Shown: positions 20,795 through 32,572, numbered from the stretch's first letter. The stretch: 64,000 nucleotides of DNA from Rhynchosporium graminicola (GCA_900074885.1 FJUW01000027.1:1-64000); one strand, 5' to 3'. Translations and numbers: made by a program. Notes: generated from the sequence alone by a model not told the origin.

Positions 20795-22720
20795 AGGGGG
20801 GGTAACTGCCCTAGATATAGAACTCTCAGTCGACAGATTCCTATTTATACTAATTATTTCAAGATTAGAGTCCTACTAACTTTAACTTTAACTTAGTATA
20901 ATATAGATATCGCTTCTAACTCTACTAGAAAGAAGCCTACTAGTAAAAAGCTAAGATACATATTCCAGCTTCTTCTTAACCTGCCCGAATTCGCTAGGAT
21001 AGCGACTAAGTAGAAATCTATAATTATTTCTACTAGAAAGCTAGTTATTCTAGATAACTATACTATATAGATTAAGAATAAGAAGAAAGATAAGGATAAT
21101 CCACTCGAGCGCGCTCTAGTATATATATTCCGAGTTAGTATACCTCTTACCTTCTTTATATCAGATCTTATTAATTTCTTAGCCTCGCTAAATCCTAGAA
21201 TATAATTTCCTAAGAAAGCAGATATTATTCAGGTTTTAAACGCTCTATTTAGTTATTATCCTTAGTTATAAGATAAGATTACTTCTATAAGTAGAAATTA
21301 GTATTATCTTAAAGAGTATTTATAAGGAAATACCTATAATAGTTACGCCCTTAGTAGAGGTTTAAAGGCTCTTCGAGGATACTTCTAAGGCGTCCGCTCA
21401 GCTATAGATAGTCTTCTCCTAAGCGTTAATATTACTTATAGGGTCTTCTTTCAACTAGAATATCTCGATATACTCTACCTAAGGCTTAGAGGTACTAGTA
21501 ATAAAGTAAAGCTAGGAAAGATACTTTAATCTCTTTATATTTAATAACTATATCTTCTTATTAAGAAAAATAAGAAGAATTAAGAAATTCCTTATATGAA
21601 GTCCCTCTTTTCGTTAGCTAGAATAGAAGATAGTATCCCTAGTCCGAACTGAAACCGTCCTTAAGTTAGAGCTTATAGTACTAGTCTATATGATATCTCG
21701 TTCTGGCTATTATCTATTCTATAAGGGGCGAAGAAAGCCGGTCTGTAACCCCCGGTAAATATATATATTACTATATTCGATTAGTTTAAGAGATATAAGT
21801 CTGTCTCTTATACTTAGTATATGCTAAGCTAGTAGCTAACTATCTCGAGAATACCTATAGTTCAAATTAGATTCATATAACCCTATTATTAATATAAGTA
21901 ATAAGAAGAACTCTAATTATCTGCCCGCGGACGCGTATCTTATCTTACCTAGATAGCTAATAAAGTGTCGCTTAAGGCTTAATTAAAAAGCAGAAATAAT
22001 CAAGTTCGCTTATCGTAAGCCTTATGTAAATACTAACTCGATTATTAGTAATAGCGGAAACGTGCTTAGCTTAAACGCTTAGTCTAATATAAAAGCTATA
22101 TATATTGATATTCTTACTTTTAATATCTAGCTAATACTTTTTAGAGTACCTTCAGAATCCAGGTAAGCTTATCGCTTATAATAGTTTCTACTCGGGTTTT
22201 ACTACTCCTATAGATTATATATAAGGATAGCTAGAATAAGCAAATATAACTCAGGCCTATATTCTAATCCTAAAACATAGCTAATAGTAAGTTCTAAGAT
22301 AATAAGCCTATAAGTCGATAGACTTTTATTATATTCTAATTAACTAAGCGAGAGCTGCACTCGTATTATTCAGAGCTCGACGTCTTTAGAACTATCTAAT
22401 AGTTTCACGTCTTCTTAAATAAATCTAGTATTATGGCTATAGCTTCAATCGAGTATAACTATCCTTCAGCGGATCTCGTTAATAGCCAGAAGGCTTAAAA
22501 CAATATTAAAATCAGAAATAGCTTCTATTCTTTAGTTACTGATAGAAAGATTCGACTAACCATCAGGCTATATATCCTATGATATAGTAATATAATAATC
22601 TATAAAAGTAAGGTTGAGGTTCTTTGTACTTATCTATAGCAGGTATATCTGTTATAAGAATATAAGTCTTAATATAGATCAGGTGACTATAGTCACGTAT
22701 ATAGTTCGTACGGATATTCC
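20795..22720 (+). pseudogene. Decayed Argonaute gene (QDE-2/AGO-like)
   Basis: Argonautes bind small RNAs and silence matching transcripts; fungal members act in quelling and related RNAi. Readable in order: N-domain start LSRQIPIYTNYFKIRVL (20825-20875); RALVYIFRVSIPLTFF and LNALFSYYP (21110-21270); the linker-1 signature GLKALRGYF-stop-GVRSA then LLLSVNITYRVFF (21359-21450); a PAZ-like region with ISFWLLSIL and FKRYKSVSYT (21690-21820); linker-2 AEIIKFAYRKPYVNTNSII and NVLSLN (21990-22065) after a frameshift in an A-run near 21981-21989; and PIWI fragments ending NIIIYKSKVEV (22589-22620). The middle of PIWI (22070-22430) is hard to follow and the C-terminus is lost. Stops sit at former Gln/Trp codons. 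The 5' end abuts minus-strand LINE C. Confidence 0.75.
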
Positions 22721-22849
22721 TAGATAATACCTTTAGTTAACTCTGCATAGTAATAAGTACTACGATATAACTAGCAACATTCAACTACTTTATACCTTAC
22801 TCTAAAGCTCAATATAACCTTACTATAATATCGAATAATATATAAAGAC

Positions 22850-23010
22850 AGGATAGTTCTTTATACTTACTTATAAGAAGTATATAGAATAATAAGTAAA
22901 AACGAGATATTTCTTTATACTTACTTATAGTAAGTATACAGAATAATAAGTAAGGATAAGATAGTTCTTTATACTTACCTATAGTAAGCGTAGAGCATAA
23001 TAGATAAAAA
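22850..23010. repeat. 54-bp tandem repeat, three units
   Basis: ttctttatacttac recurs at 54-base spacing (ttatac at 22861, 22915 and 22969). The period is divisible by three, which keeps a minus-strand ORF (22809-23018) open with an 18-residue repeat. I do not regard that ORF as a gene. Confidence 0.65.
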
Positions 23011-23159
23011 TAGCGCAAGGACGTTATAGCAGCAGCGAATTTATACTAGTTATATGAATCACTCCCTTAGCGTGCCCCCCGGACCTCGTAGGTAGTAACT
23101 ACTCAGCCTAGTTATATCGCTGCCTTATCGCATCTCGAAGCTATATATATAAGTAAGAT

Positions 23160-24290
23160 CTTCTTTTTAAGCGTAACCTCTTCTACTTTCGATTATATCT
23201 TAAAACCGACTACTTCGCAGCGTAAGTCTCCTTAGCTCTTACCTCTTTAGTCTTTATCTACTAACTCTAAACCCGAAGCTTTCGAGAGCTTAGCGCGATT
23301 ATTATACCTTCTTAACGTGAATATAGACGCACCTCTCTATAAGGAGGCTTAGCTAGACCGCCCCCTCGATGTTCCTCGATAGATTTACTCTTAGACCTCG
23401 ATAAGAAGGAATCTATATATCTCTCTCGTCCGAGTCTCGCGCGTATATTATTCCCTATTACTCGTAGGGTTACTAACCTTAAGAATTAGGATAGCGAATT
23501 CCTCGACGAGTTTAGGGTCCTTAATTTCGATAATAGTAATAGTAGCTAGTATACCCCTCTATCGTAATATTATTATCGCCGCTACTCGCTAGCCTTTATT
23601 TCTATTCTAGCTCTCCTTACTTCTCGCGCTTACACTACTTAGCGGGACCGAGAGGATAAGGAGAATCGCCGAGCTATAGCGCGTACTTTCGGTCTTAGCC
23701 GATTAACTAACGCTCTCGCCCTCCCCTTAGCTACACTGGTCTATATAAGAGGTAAGTTATCTTTGATTACTATTAACTATATAATATAAAAGGGCGCTTA
23801 CTATTTTATAGGCTATTAGTATCTAGACTCCTATACCGAGTGCTTTCGTAATACTCTAACTAGACCCGGCGAATATAATAGTAGCTAGTGCTTTAAGGAC
23901 CTTAAAACCCGTGGCGATCGATACTATAACTGCGATCGAGGGTACGCCTGTATCTAGCCGACGAACTAATCGATCGTAAACACTAGATAAGCCTTAATTA
24001 TAGCTCTATATACTCCTAAGCTACGTCGCGGTTCTAATATAAGACGCCTCTCCCTTTATATACTTAAGATAATCCGCTGACTATCGCTAGTAAATCCGCA
24101 AGTTACGTTTCGCTCTTTATACTCTGCTCGATTAAGAGTACTTTCTCTATAAGGAGTTATCCGAAGAAGAGTTATCCGACGAAGAGCTAATACTAGACCC
24201 GAAGTCTATACGCTTAGGCTTAACGCCTTATCTTAAGAAAGAAGATAAGGAAGATAAAAAGGGAGCTAGTCCCGCGAGTAGCTGTCTAAT
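23160..24290 (+). pseudogene. Decayed unknown ORF with Cys-rich segment
   Basis: A plus-strand frame reads through 23340-24000 with patches RPPPRCSSIDLLLDLDKKES, LFPITRRVTNLKN, RTFGLSRLTNALALPLATLV and then a cysteine-rich segment: CFRNTLTRPGEYNSS, stop, CFKDL, YYNCDRGYACI (23841-23960). The Cys spacing suggests a small zinc-binding module. From about 24150 an acidic patch KELSEEELSDEELI continues in another frame. A possible intron-like stretch, gtaagt...ag, lies at 23749-23790 but keeps the frame. The family is not recognised; neighbours are the Argonaute relic and another unknown ORF. Confidence 0.4.
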
Positions 24291-26399
24291 AGAGCGTATA
24301 TTCTATAATATAAGCTATAGAGTTATATCGCTAGATACGCGCTAAGGGAGTGAAATCGAGGACTTGCGTTTCGTTAGCTAAGGGAGGGAAGATCAGCGGG
24401 CGTAGCTATAGAGTCTCGATAGAGTCTATTAGAGTCTAGCGTTAGCTATAGTTTTACGCTAAATTTATATTAATCTTTTATATGAATATTCTTACCTCGC
24501 ATCTAGCTATATGAAGAGCCGCACGCTACCTAAGACTATAGAAAAGATAAGAATTAAGATACGATATACTAAATATAGAAAGCTATACTTATCTTATCTA
24601 AGGTATACTCTAAGTATATAAGTAAGGGACCGAGTCGAGCTAAAAGTAAAAAACATCCCCTATTAGGGTCTATTATCGCACTTTTATTCCTCTGTAATCG
24701 TATTCTGCATATCCCTTCCCAGTTCTATTCCCTTTCGTAACCCTCTAGTATATCCTCTTCTAGATCCTTAGCCCTAGGCGTACTACTTAACTAATTCGTC
24801 CTTATCTGATAAGAGAGCTATAATAAGAGGATATATCGTAGACCGAGTAGCTACTCGATATTACTTACGTATAGCGTATACTTCTAGGGTTAGTTCTCGT
24901 TCTAAGGAGATAGATAGTTAGTATTACTCGATAGCTTTCAAGATACGTACTTACGAAAGCTACTATCTAGATAACGCTAGTTCAAGATACTAAAAGCGTA
25001 CTTAAGTCTCTTATCTAGAGTTATATAAACCTTAAAGTCTTTTATATACCGAGAGTAATAATATTAGGAATAAGTATCCACCTCCTTCTGAATATCGACT
25101 CTACGAGCTTAGATTATAAACGCTAATATACGCTTATTATTCTCCGGGTCGCAGATCTCGCTAAGTATATATAATACCTCGAAATGAAAAAAGAGGATAC
25201 TGAATTATAAGCCTAAGTCGAGGTTAGCGAGAGCTTACCGGAGCCTTTTTAATAGCAGCCCGATATCGAATCGTATATATATCTATAAGTATAATATTCG
25301 ATATCCTTAGATAGATATAGCTAATATATATCCTATAGCTAAATAGATCCTTCTCTTACGCTTCTTTAAGAAATTACTATAATTCTTTATAGAATAATAT
25401 AAAAGTAATCGTAAGAATAAGCGAGTATCAGACCTCGCGTTAGGTAGCTTATGGAGAGAGCGATTAGTAAGCTGTAGATATCGTAACTATCGAGGGGAAT
25501 GAAATATAATCATATGAAGAGACGAAATTAAGAAAGTATAATATTAATATCTCGCTAAAGCCTCTGACTAATTCATAATAAGTATAAAGCTCCGGGTAAA
25601 GGTCGAAGGTATACGCCTCACCCGCATATTAAGTAGCTTATTTAATAGAGGAGTTCCTACCTTTAATCTAATCCTTTACGAGCGTTCTTTATTTCTAGAC
25701 TTATCGTATCAGATATATAGAAGCTTACTTATCTTATATATTAATCGCTTTATTTCTGAACTCGTTATATCAGATATACAGATACTTACTCTTCTTATAT
25801 ATTAATCTCTTTATTCCTACTAACTCGACGCACGCGATTAAGTATAAAGGATACCCTTAGCTATTCTTTATAATAAAGCTCTTCTTTCGTCTTATCTTTC
25901 AGACTTACCTTCGGAAGCAGGACCCTCCCCTTTCACTAGAACTATACGCTTATAACTTCTCGACTAAAACCCCTTAGGTAGAATAGCTCCCCGAGGACGA
26001 CCCCCTTAGAATAAGAGAATAAATCGACTAGGATAATACTATAAGAATAATAGAATAAGAGAACAACTCTCCTAGAATAGCTTCTTAATTCTCCTAGAAT
26101 AACGCTATAAGAATAATAAGATAAGAGAACTACTCTCTAAGAATAGCGCTTAGACTCTTCTAGAATAACTCTCGAATAATTACTACGTAACTCCTTACTT
26201 ATAGCTCCCGAACTCACCTTTAGACCCTAGATATATAACTGCGCAGATCGAAACATTCGTAATCGATTATTATTTCTTTTCTATAACCTCTTTAGCTTAA
26301 CTTTATTACTTTAGACTATTCTATTATACCTTTTTACTATATCTCCTTACGAATACTCTTTATAATAACTCCTCTTACTTTAGCTTCCCTAGTTATTAC
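24291..26399. other. No gene recognised; two local repeats
   Basis: RIP-type DNA. At about 25690-25810 a 65-70-bp segment (atcagatata...cttatatattaat) is present twice. At about 25995-26195 an imperfect repeat of agaataatagaataagaga and ctcctagaata units occurs. No convincing reading frame on either strand. Confidence 0.4.
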
Positions 26400-28478
26400 T
26401 TCCCTCTCGATATCTTCTAGCTTTAGGGCCTTATACTCTTTATCTCTATATATTCTCTTCGGATTCTATTACTATATACGCTATACTCTCGCCGATCTTA
26501 CTTCCCTTCGATATTATAAGCTCTACTAGGGATCTTTCTAGCGATAGCACGAGACCGGCTACTCTATATATATTAGCAGCTCAGGCCTAGTAGCTTATAG
26601 AGCGCGAGGAGGCTATCGCGCGTATTATCGATCCGAATCGTTATTCTAAGTAAGTATAAGTAATAATCGATATAGAAATTAATACGCGCGTTTAAGACTT
26701 ATTATAGTATATATATACTAGCTAAGGCGATATCTCCCTAGATAAAGATAGAGCGATTACTATTCTACGCGCGTACTAATATAATCTTAAATATACGTAA
26801 TAGTATTAAGATAAGTATAATAGGTCTCGCTTTACTATCGACTCTGAGATCACTAACAATAAGTCTATCTAGGATAAATAGTAATATTCTACTAATATCG
26901 ATATAAATTAAGAGGGCTCGGGAACTTTAGAGGATTTTATATACGCTAATATAACTAATAGCTATAATCTATAACTTCCTTCTCTCGCGTAGTAAGAACT
27001 CCCTGATATACTGCACCCGAGGGCTCTACTAACCGCTAGCTTAGCCTTAATACTTAAGTCTCCCGCCGGGTGCGAGACTCCTCTTGCCGTAGGACCTTGA
27101 AGACTAATAGTCTAATACCTTATTCTAGCTACTATAGCTATCTAGTTAAGTCGTTAGATAAACCCTCTTCTAATTATAATAACCTTATCTAAGACGCCGA
27201 TATCTACTAAAGGGATACTAAGTAGTACTATATAAATAATCGATCTCTAAGATAGTCTCTCTCTACTACTTATAGGGCTTTCTTCTACGCGTAGTACTAG
27301 AGCTTCAGCGATAAATTAGTTTATACCTTCTACGGACCCGGACTTTAGAAGTATACTCCGCAGACCGGCTGACTATCGAATCCCGTATAATAAGTAGTTC
27401 CCTTAGAAGTTATAGTTAGTCTTAGATACCTACGCGCTTATAAAAGGAGAGGAGAAGAAAGGACTTTAGCGCGGGATTACTATAGCAGGAAAGAGAGTAG
27501 GAAAGCGAAAAAGGAATAAAGGCGCAGCTAGAGGATTTTAGACTTAGCTTATATAGAGTATATAGATAGAGCTCGCCGCGTCTAGAGGATAGCTAAACGA
27601 TAATACGATCACGCGTATATACCTTATTATAAGCTTATTCACCCCGGGTATATCCTTCTAGAGTCCTCTACTAATAACCGAGTTTATTAAGTCGATAAAG
27701 GCTTTTAAGGCAGCTAAGTTAAAAGGTAATCCGTAGATACTAAAAGAGTTACGCGCTAACTAAAAATAAGTAGAATAAGTACGCGGCAATCGAGAACCGG
27801 AGATATTAAAGAGCTTACTACCTGATACTACTACGGAAGCGACTCGGCTTACCCGAAGATTCCGTAATACGCTAGCGGAGGAGTCTAGCGATCGTAGTTA
27901 GTTCATACTATTTAATAAGACTACTTTTCTTACTAGCGCTAAGATAGATAAGTTTATATCGCGTGTTAAGCTAGTCCTATTCCCTTATAACCCGGCGAGA
28001 TCCTTATACTAGATCCTAAGCTCTGCGAACCTTCTCGATAGCGAACTATAAGTATAGGATTCGTTAGCCTTAACGCAGAGAATTAAGTATCGAGATCTGA
28101 TATATAGTATATAATTATAGCTCCTCCTCTATCTCAGGTAGCTATACTTTATCTCTCGGCAGTTTATAGTTCTAGCTAATATAAGATATAGTCTTATATA
28201 AAATAATACTTTCGCTTATAAGATCTTTATTATAGCGAATTCCTTAGATCTTATCTATAGAATTAAGCTTTACGCAGATATAGAGTAAATAGAGATAAGA
28301 CTTATAGAAATCACAGATTATTAGTAGAGATAGATCGCATATAATCTCCTCTACTATACGATCGAAGGGAGATCCGAAAGGGTAGCCTTAAACTTCTGGT
28401 CCGAGCAGATTCGTAATAGTTATAGTTTAATTAAGATATCAGAGGAAAGAAGAAGAGTAAGTAGTAAAGAGATAAAGA
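26400..28478 (+). pseudogene. Long decayed ORF, unknown
   Basis: A single frame can be read for at least 645 codons (26543-28478, probably from about 26400) without an indel, interrupted only by Gln/Trp-type stops. Patches: STRPATLYILAAQA (26546-26587), LIEREEAIARIIDPNRYSK, GTLEDFIYANITNSYN, a basic stretch AGKRVGKRKRNKGAARG (about 27490-27540), LLITEFIKSIKAFKAAKLKG and RVALNFWSEQIRNSYS near the end. It is helical and Gln-rich in its inferred original form. The basic middle could bind nucleic acid. No domain is named with confidence; a retroelement gag or a subtelomeric host gene are both possible. Confidence 0.5.
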
Positions 28479-30428
28479 GAAAATAATATAAATAGAGTAG
28501 CTAATTAATGAATTTCTGAACCTATATATATATTTAATCTTCCCTATAAATCGTGGAGTATATCTCCCCGGACCCTCTACTAGCACTAATATATAGTTAT
28601 ATAAATATAATATATCTATAGAGTTACTAAGATAAAGATATAAAGCCTTACCTCTTATCTTACTTTTATATATCGCGCTTAAGTTACTCTCGCGTGATAT
28701 CTATATACCTATAGATACTTAGCCTCTTAGTCTCGGTTTTTATCTAAGTATTGAAATCCCTCTATATATTAAGATTATGTTTATCTTATACTTGCAGGAA
28801 GAAATAGAAAGAGTTAGATAATATATCTAGTAGTACTTATATATAAAGGCGATAATAAAACTGAAAGCAGTAGATACGAACATAAGAGGAGAATAGCTCC
28901 TCGCTTAGTATTATATAAATAATACTAGAGTTAAAATATAGTATATATATTACCCTTATAATATGAACGCTAATTAATAGTTAACTTTACGCTTGATTAC
29001 GAATTCGCAAGATAATAAAGAGATAAGAGTCCGTTGTATTTAGATATATATAGAGGGCTATAAATACTAATAGAATTCGGAGATAGATCCTACGAGGTCT
29101 ATTACGTATCCAGAATATAAGAAGCTTATTATATCTTCCTTATATAATAGCTATCACGCGTTAAACATACGGAAAACTCAGCTGCACCGAAGTCGAAGTT
29201 AAAGTCACGCGCCTCGACGATCCTATACCCTATTTATAAGAAATAAAAACGCTTCGGTATTCTAGCGTAAGATACGTATATTATACTATAAATAAAAATA
29301 TAATAATAATTCTATTTCTAAAGATATATAAGATAGATAAACCGAAGTTTAGAGAGACCTTCCGACTTAATAATACCAGAGATCAGAACGAAAAGACAGC
29401 TAATAGCTATAGCTACTATAGAGGATATAATAAGCGATACATATCCTATAAGAAGGAGAGAAAGAAGCTATAGAAGATTGTTCTCGAAGATGTTAATAGT
29501 TAGAAGGTCGAAACCTGCTATACGATATATCGAGAGCTAAAGAGAGCTATACGATATAAGCGGATCTTATAGGGCGTTCATATTACTAACTCTCGTAGTC
29601 TCGGCTAGATATATCATCTTTCTAACTATAAGCGAAGACGTACGAGTAGAAGCAGACGCGTTAGACGAAAAGATAATATAAGGGCGAGATAAGAGGATAG
29701 AAGGAGGCAGATATAAAGAGAGTATAAAGGAATACTACTTTATTACGATCTCCTTACGCTCTTCTAGTAAAACTCTTACTTCTATAAGGTATATACTATC
29801 TACTAACTATATATATTAAGTATAAGTATAGCTAGCAGTATAGTATGAAATATAATACAAAATAGCGCATTTAACGTCCTGAAAGGACCGGAAGTACTAG
29901 AGTTAAATAGCGGACTTAACTAAGTTACTAGTAGCAGAAGTACTAGTAATAGTATATAAGATACGTACTTAGATTACTTAGATTACTATATAGGTACTTA
30001 TATATATAGCTACTTCCTCCTAGAGAAAGAGAACCTCTCTCGAATTCAAATATAATAGTAAAGGTACCTAAGGAAGCGCAGCGCGTAAGGGGAGTAAGAG
30101 GGCCCGTTAGAAGTAGGCGCGCTAACCTGACTGAGGTAGCTAATACCGGACGATATTAAGCACTAGGATATCCTTACGCCCTTATATAAATCGCAAGGGG
30201 ACCTGAGCTACTTAAGTAAAAGGAGGTAATAAGAGGATAGCACTTACCGCGAGCTGCAGTCCGGATATCGAGGCGTAAGGAGCGAAAGGAAGGGGAAATC
30301 TCGCTTAAATTATCCCGCTTACTAGATTAGGATAATAGTTGATAAGGCGTATATAGTAGGACCCGAGCGAGCAGGGAGGATAGGGATTAGGAAGCAGGAA
30401 CTTGAAGATTAGATAAGGAGTTAATAAG
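28479..30428. other. No gene recognised
   Basis: About 1.95 kb of TA-rich RIP-type sequence. Short coding-like patches exist but no frame is readable for more than about 60 codons. It ends sharply at about 30429, where base composition changes to normal CA/TG content. Confidence 0.4.
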
Positions 30429-30596
30429 TGTAAGGGGCGAGCCCCAGGATTAAGCACCGGCGATGCCTGTGCTTACTAAGCCTAGCCGTACCCCCATGTT
30501 TTCCTTCGGAGCCAGGCTAGAACCTGACTCTCTCCTGTATCGAACTTCTTGAATACTACACTTGACCATCTGCGTACGCGTTGCTCACCCGTGACA
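30429..30596 (+). repeat. Candidate LTR or leader of the gypsy-like fragment
   Basis: Begins tgtaagggg and ends cccgtgaca, i.e. TG...CA with TGT/ACA ends, and is followed 15 bases later by the gag ATG. It has no TATA box I can point to and does not resemble the LTRs at 32970 or 46703. It may instead be only the 5' leader of the element. The sharp compositional edge at its start supports an insertion boundary. Confidence 0.3.
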
Positions 30597-30611
30597 TTAA
30601 GTTCGATTAAA

Positions 30612-31850
30612 ATGAGCCGACCTATTCCTATGGCATTTACGCCGGACACCGGAACAGACCCGTCGGGGAACGTAAGCCCTTAACGGGAGGACTCTAACGA
30701 CGAACTGCGGCGTATTGTATAAGAGATGTACGAGCGCCAGCTCCTGATAGAGACCGAGCTGGCAAACACGCGCACCGCCCTAGAGGCGTCGGAGGCCGAA
30801 AGACTCAGATAGGCGCCTGGATCTAACAATGCCGGAGACCCGTCGTCTTCGAGTGCCCTGATGAAAACCCTCATCGAGTCTCCCGCAGCGTCTCGGTCGA
30901 GCTCCAATAGAGAACCGTCGGGCTCTAGCAGATAGATACCGCCTACCTGGGACGGACGTGCGGATACCTTTCGAGATTATCTCCTGAGACTGAGAAGTTC
31001 TTATCGCGTGCGCTCCGCTCAAAGACTATCTCTCTCCGCCGACTATTACTAGGACACTATTTACGACACTCTCCCACGGCGCGAACGAGCTCGCATGCGA
31101 CACTTCTGGGAGAGGGGAAGCCCGACAGACGGTAAGGACCCCGAAGCTTTCTTCGCGCAGCTCGACAAAATATTCGCGGACAGCAATAAGCGAGCCAAGG
31201 CCCTCGAACGGCTCACGAACATAAGGCACTCTATAGGACTGCCCTGGCACGAGCACTAGCTAGAATTCGACGAACTCCTGCTAAGCGCTAGAGGAGAGAG
31301 CTAGGAAGACGACGCAAAGATAGGTTACCTCCGGAACACGTTTTCAAACCCCGTCCGAATATATACGGCCTCTATAGCTAAGACCACGGATTACTACGAA
31401 TTTGCCGGGGAGGTAGAACGGATCATAACTAACCTCGAAGAGACGGATCAGTTTAAAGCATCGAACAAGAGGTGGAATGATAAGAATAAGGACTCTAGGA
31501 CAAATACGGCGGACTGCACACGTCCCTGGAAGGCCCCCGTAAAGGCTAAGGTTAACGCCGATAGGGATATAGTAATAGCACCGGCGCGTGTAGCAAGAAA
31601 CCGAGAAAGGAATGGCGGAGCCCGTAATAATTCCGGCGGTAAACAAAGGGCTAAATAGGTAGACGCGGCCGAACGAGAGAGACGCCGTGAGAAAAAGCTC
31701 TGTTTCCGCTGCGGAGCATCCGGGCACCGTATCTATGATTGCCTATACGCCTCAGCAGTATAACCTGCTGCGATTAATACGACAGGACTATTACTAGAGG
31801 ACGATGACGACGTATCGGACCCCGCTCTTTCAGAGTCGGGAAAAGACTAA
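30612..31850 (+). pseudogene. Ty3/gypsy-like Gag with CCHC zinc knuckle
   Basis: ATG at 30612 (MSRPIPMAFTPDTG) opens a frame of 412 codons to TAA at 31848-31850. It includes a capsid-like central region (HFWERGSPTDGKDPEAFFAQ near 31097) and, near the C-terminus, KKLCFRCGASGHRIYDC at 31692-31742: a perfect CX2CX4HX4C RNA-binding knuckle. An acidic tail LLLEDDDDVSD follows. About nine internal stops are all TAG/TAA at positions fitting CAG/CAA or TGG, so the copy was hit once or lightly by RIP. Base composition contrasts with the neighbours. Gag would form the virus-like particle. Length and knuckle fit fungal gypsy elements. Several minus-strand ORFs over this segment are shadows. Confidence 0.8.
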
Positions 31851-32572
31851 CTCCCTCTTAAAGTCAGGAGCCGGGAGTAGATAAAGCATTAGTAAAAGGA
31901 TAAGGCAAATTCAAAGAGCTTATGAACGGAAACCTTATACATATAGACATAGTCCTTTAAGAAACGTTCGGAATATTTGCCCTTATTAACGAAGGATACT
32001 AGTGCTATACTATAATAAATAAAGACCTTGCAGAAGGTCTCGGTCCTATATATATGAGCCACGGAACCCGCGAGATAAAGGGCGCTTCAAAAGCTATGCG
32101 GAACTTAAGGACTAAAGGAGTAGTCGGGTTCTAAATGAAAATCGCAGGGTTCGGCTAAAGGGTTTACGCATATATAGTACTAAAACTAGCTTTTCTATTA
32201 ATCTTAGGGAACCCGTGGAAAGCGCAAAACAAGATCAGGACAACGCCTGAAAAACGACGGTACTATCACGGCCTAGTAAAGAAATAGGTAACGGAAGGAC
32301 GCAACTACTACTTGTATATAGATAATAGTAACTACACCTCGGTGTCCGCTGCGACGTCAGAGGATATAAAGATAGCCCTTCAGGACAAAGAAGAGCTGAC
32401 CTTAGACTAACTTAAAAATATTCTCCCTCCGGAGATTTAAGATATAGCTCCGCTCTTTTCCAAGCGGGAAGCAGAGAAACTAGCTCCCTATCGACCGGGT
32501 ATCGACTATCGAATCGACATCCGCGAATAATCAGACGGGTCCCCTGCCGCCTTGCCATAGGGTCCGTAGAAC
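31808..32572 (+). pseudogene. Ty3/gypsy-like Pol, protease and start of RT, 3'-truncated
   Basis: In the -1 frame relative to gag: KALVKG, MNGNLIHIDIVL, then FALINEGY (in place of the aspartic protease ALxDSG motif, Asp changed to Asn), INKDLAEGLG, a protease-like core to about 32270, and LFSKREAEKLAPYRPGIDYR (about 32453-32512). The last is the segment just upstream of the RT core in fungal gypsy elements; LP-stop-GP follows where LPWGP is usual. Coding similarity ends at about 32572 in a pyrimidine-rich stretch, so RT, RNase H and integrase are missing. Stops are of RIP type. Confidence 0.7.
31838..31844 (+). promoter_or_regulatory. Putative -1 ribosomal frameshift heptamer between gag and pol
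   Basis: G GGA AAA stands in gag frame (gga 31839-31841, aaa 31842-31844), two codons before the gag stop, and matches the X XXY YYZ slippery pattern. Pol continues in the -1 frame from about 31808 onward. Retroviruses and many LTR elements use this arrangement to set the Gag:Pol ratio. A downstream stimulating structure was not established. Confidence 0.5.

Larger units (their letters stand above)
17990..20795 (-). mobile_element. LINE C: Tad1-like non-LTR element with RNase H, 5'-truncated
   Basis: Minus-strand relic in the order RT (about 20480 to 19650), RNase H (about 19030 to 18560) and a C-terminal tail (about 18480 to 18250). The tail pattern, Leu-rich helix then WYH-like and CSCG-like remnants (YYSCS at about 18310-18340), matches the terminal zinc motif of Tad1-clade LINEs. 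The RT N-terminal part IIPKAGGGKK is at 20418-20460. The endonuclease and ORF1 are absent: readable homology stops near 20795, where the Argonaute relic begins in the opposite direction. This LINE is unrelated to families A and B and has no telomeric junction. Confidence 0.75.

Noticed and set aside
22809..23018. Minus-strand ORF of 69 codons
   Set aside because: Product of the 54-bp tandem repeat; no other support.
30680..31727. Several minus-strand ORFs
   Set aside because: They are antisense to the gypsy-like gag, whose plus-strand frame carries the CCHC knuckle.
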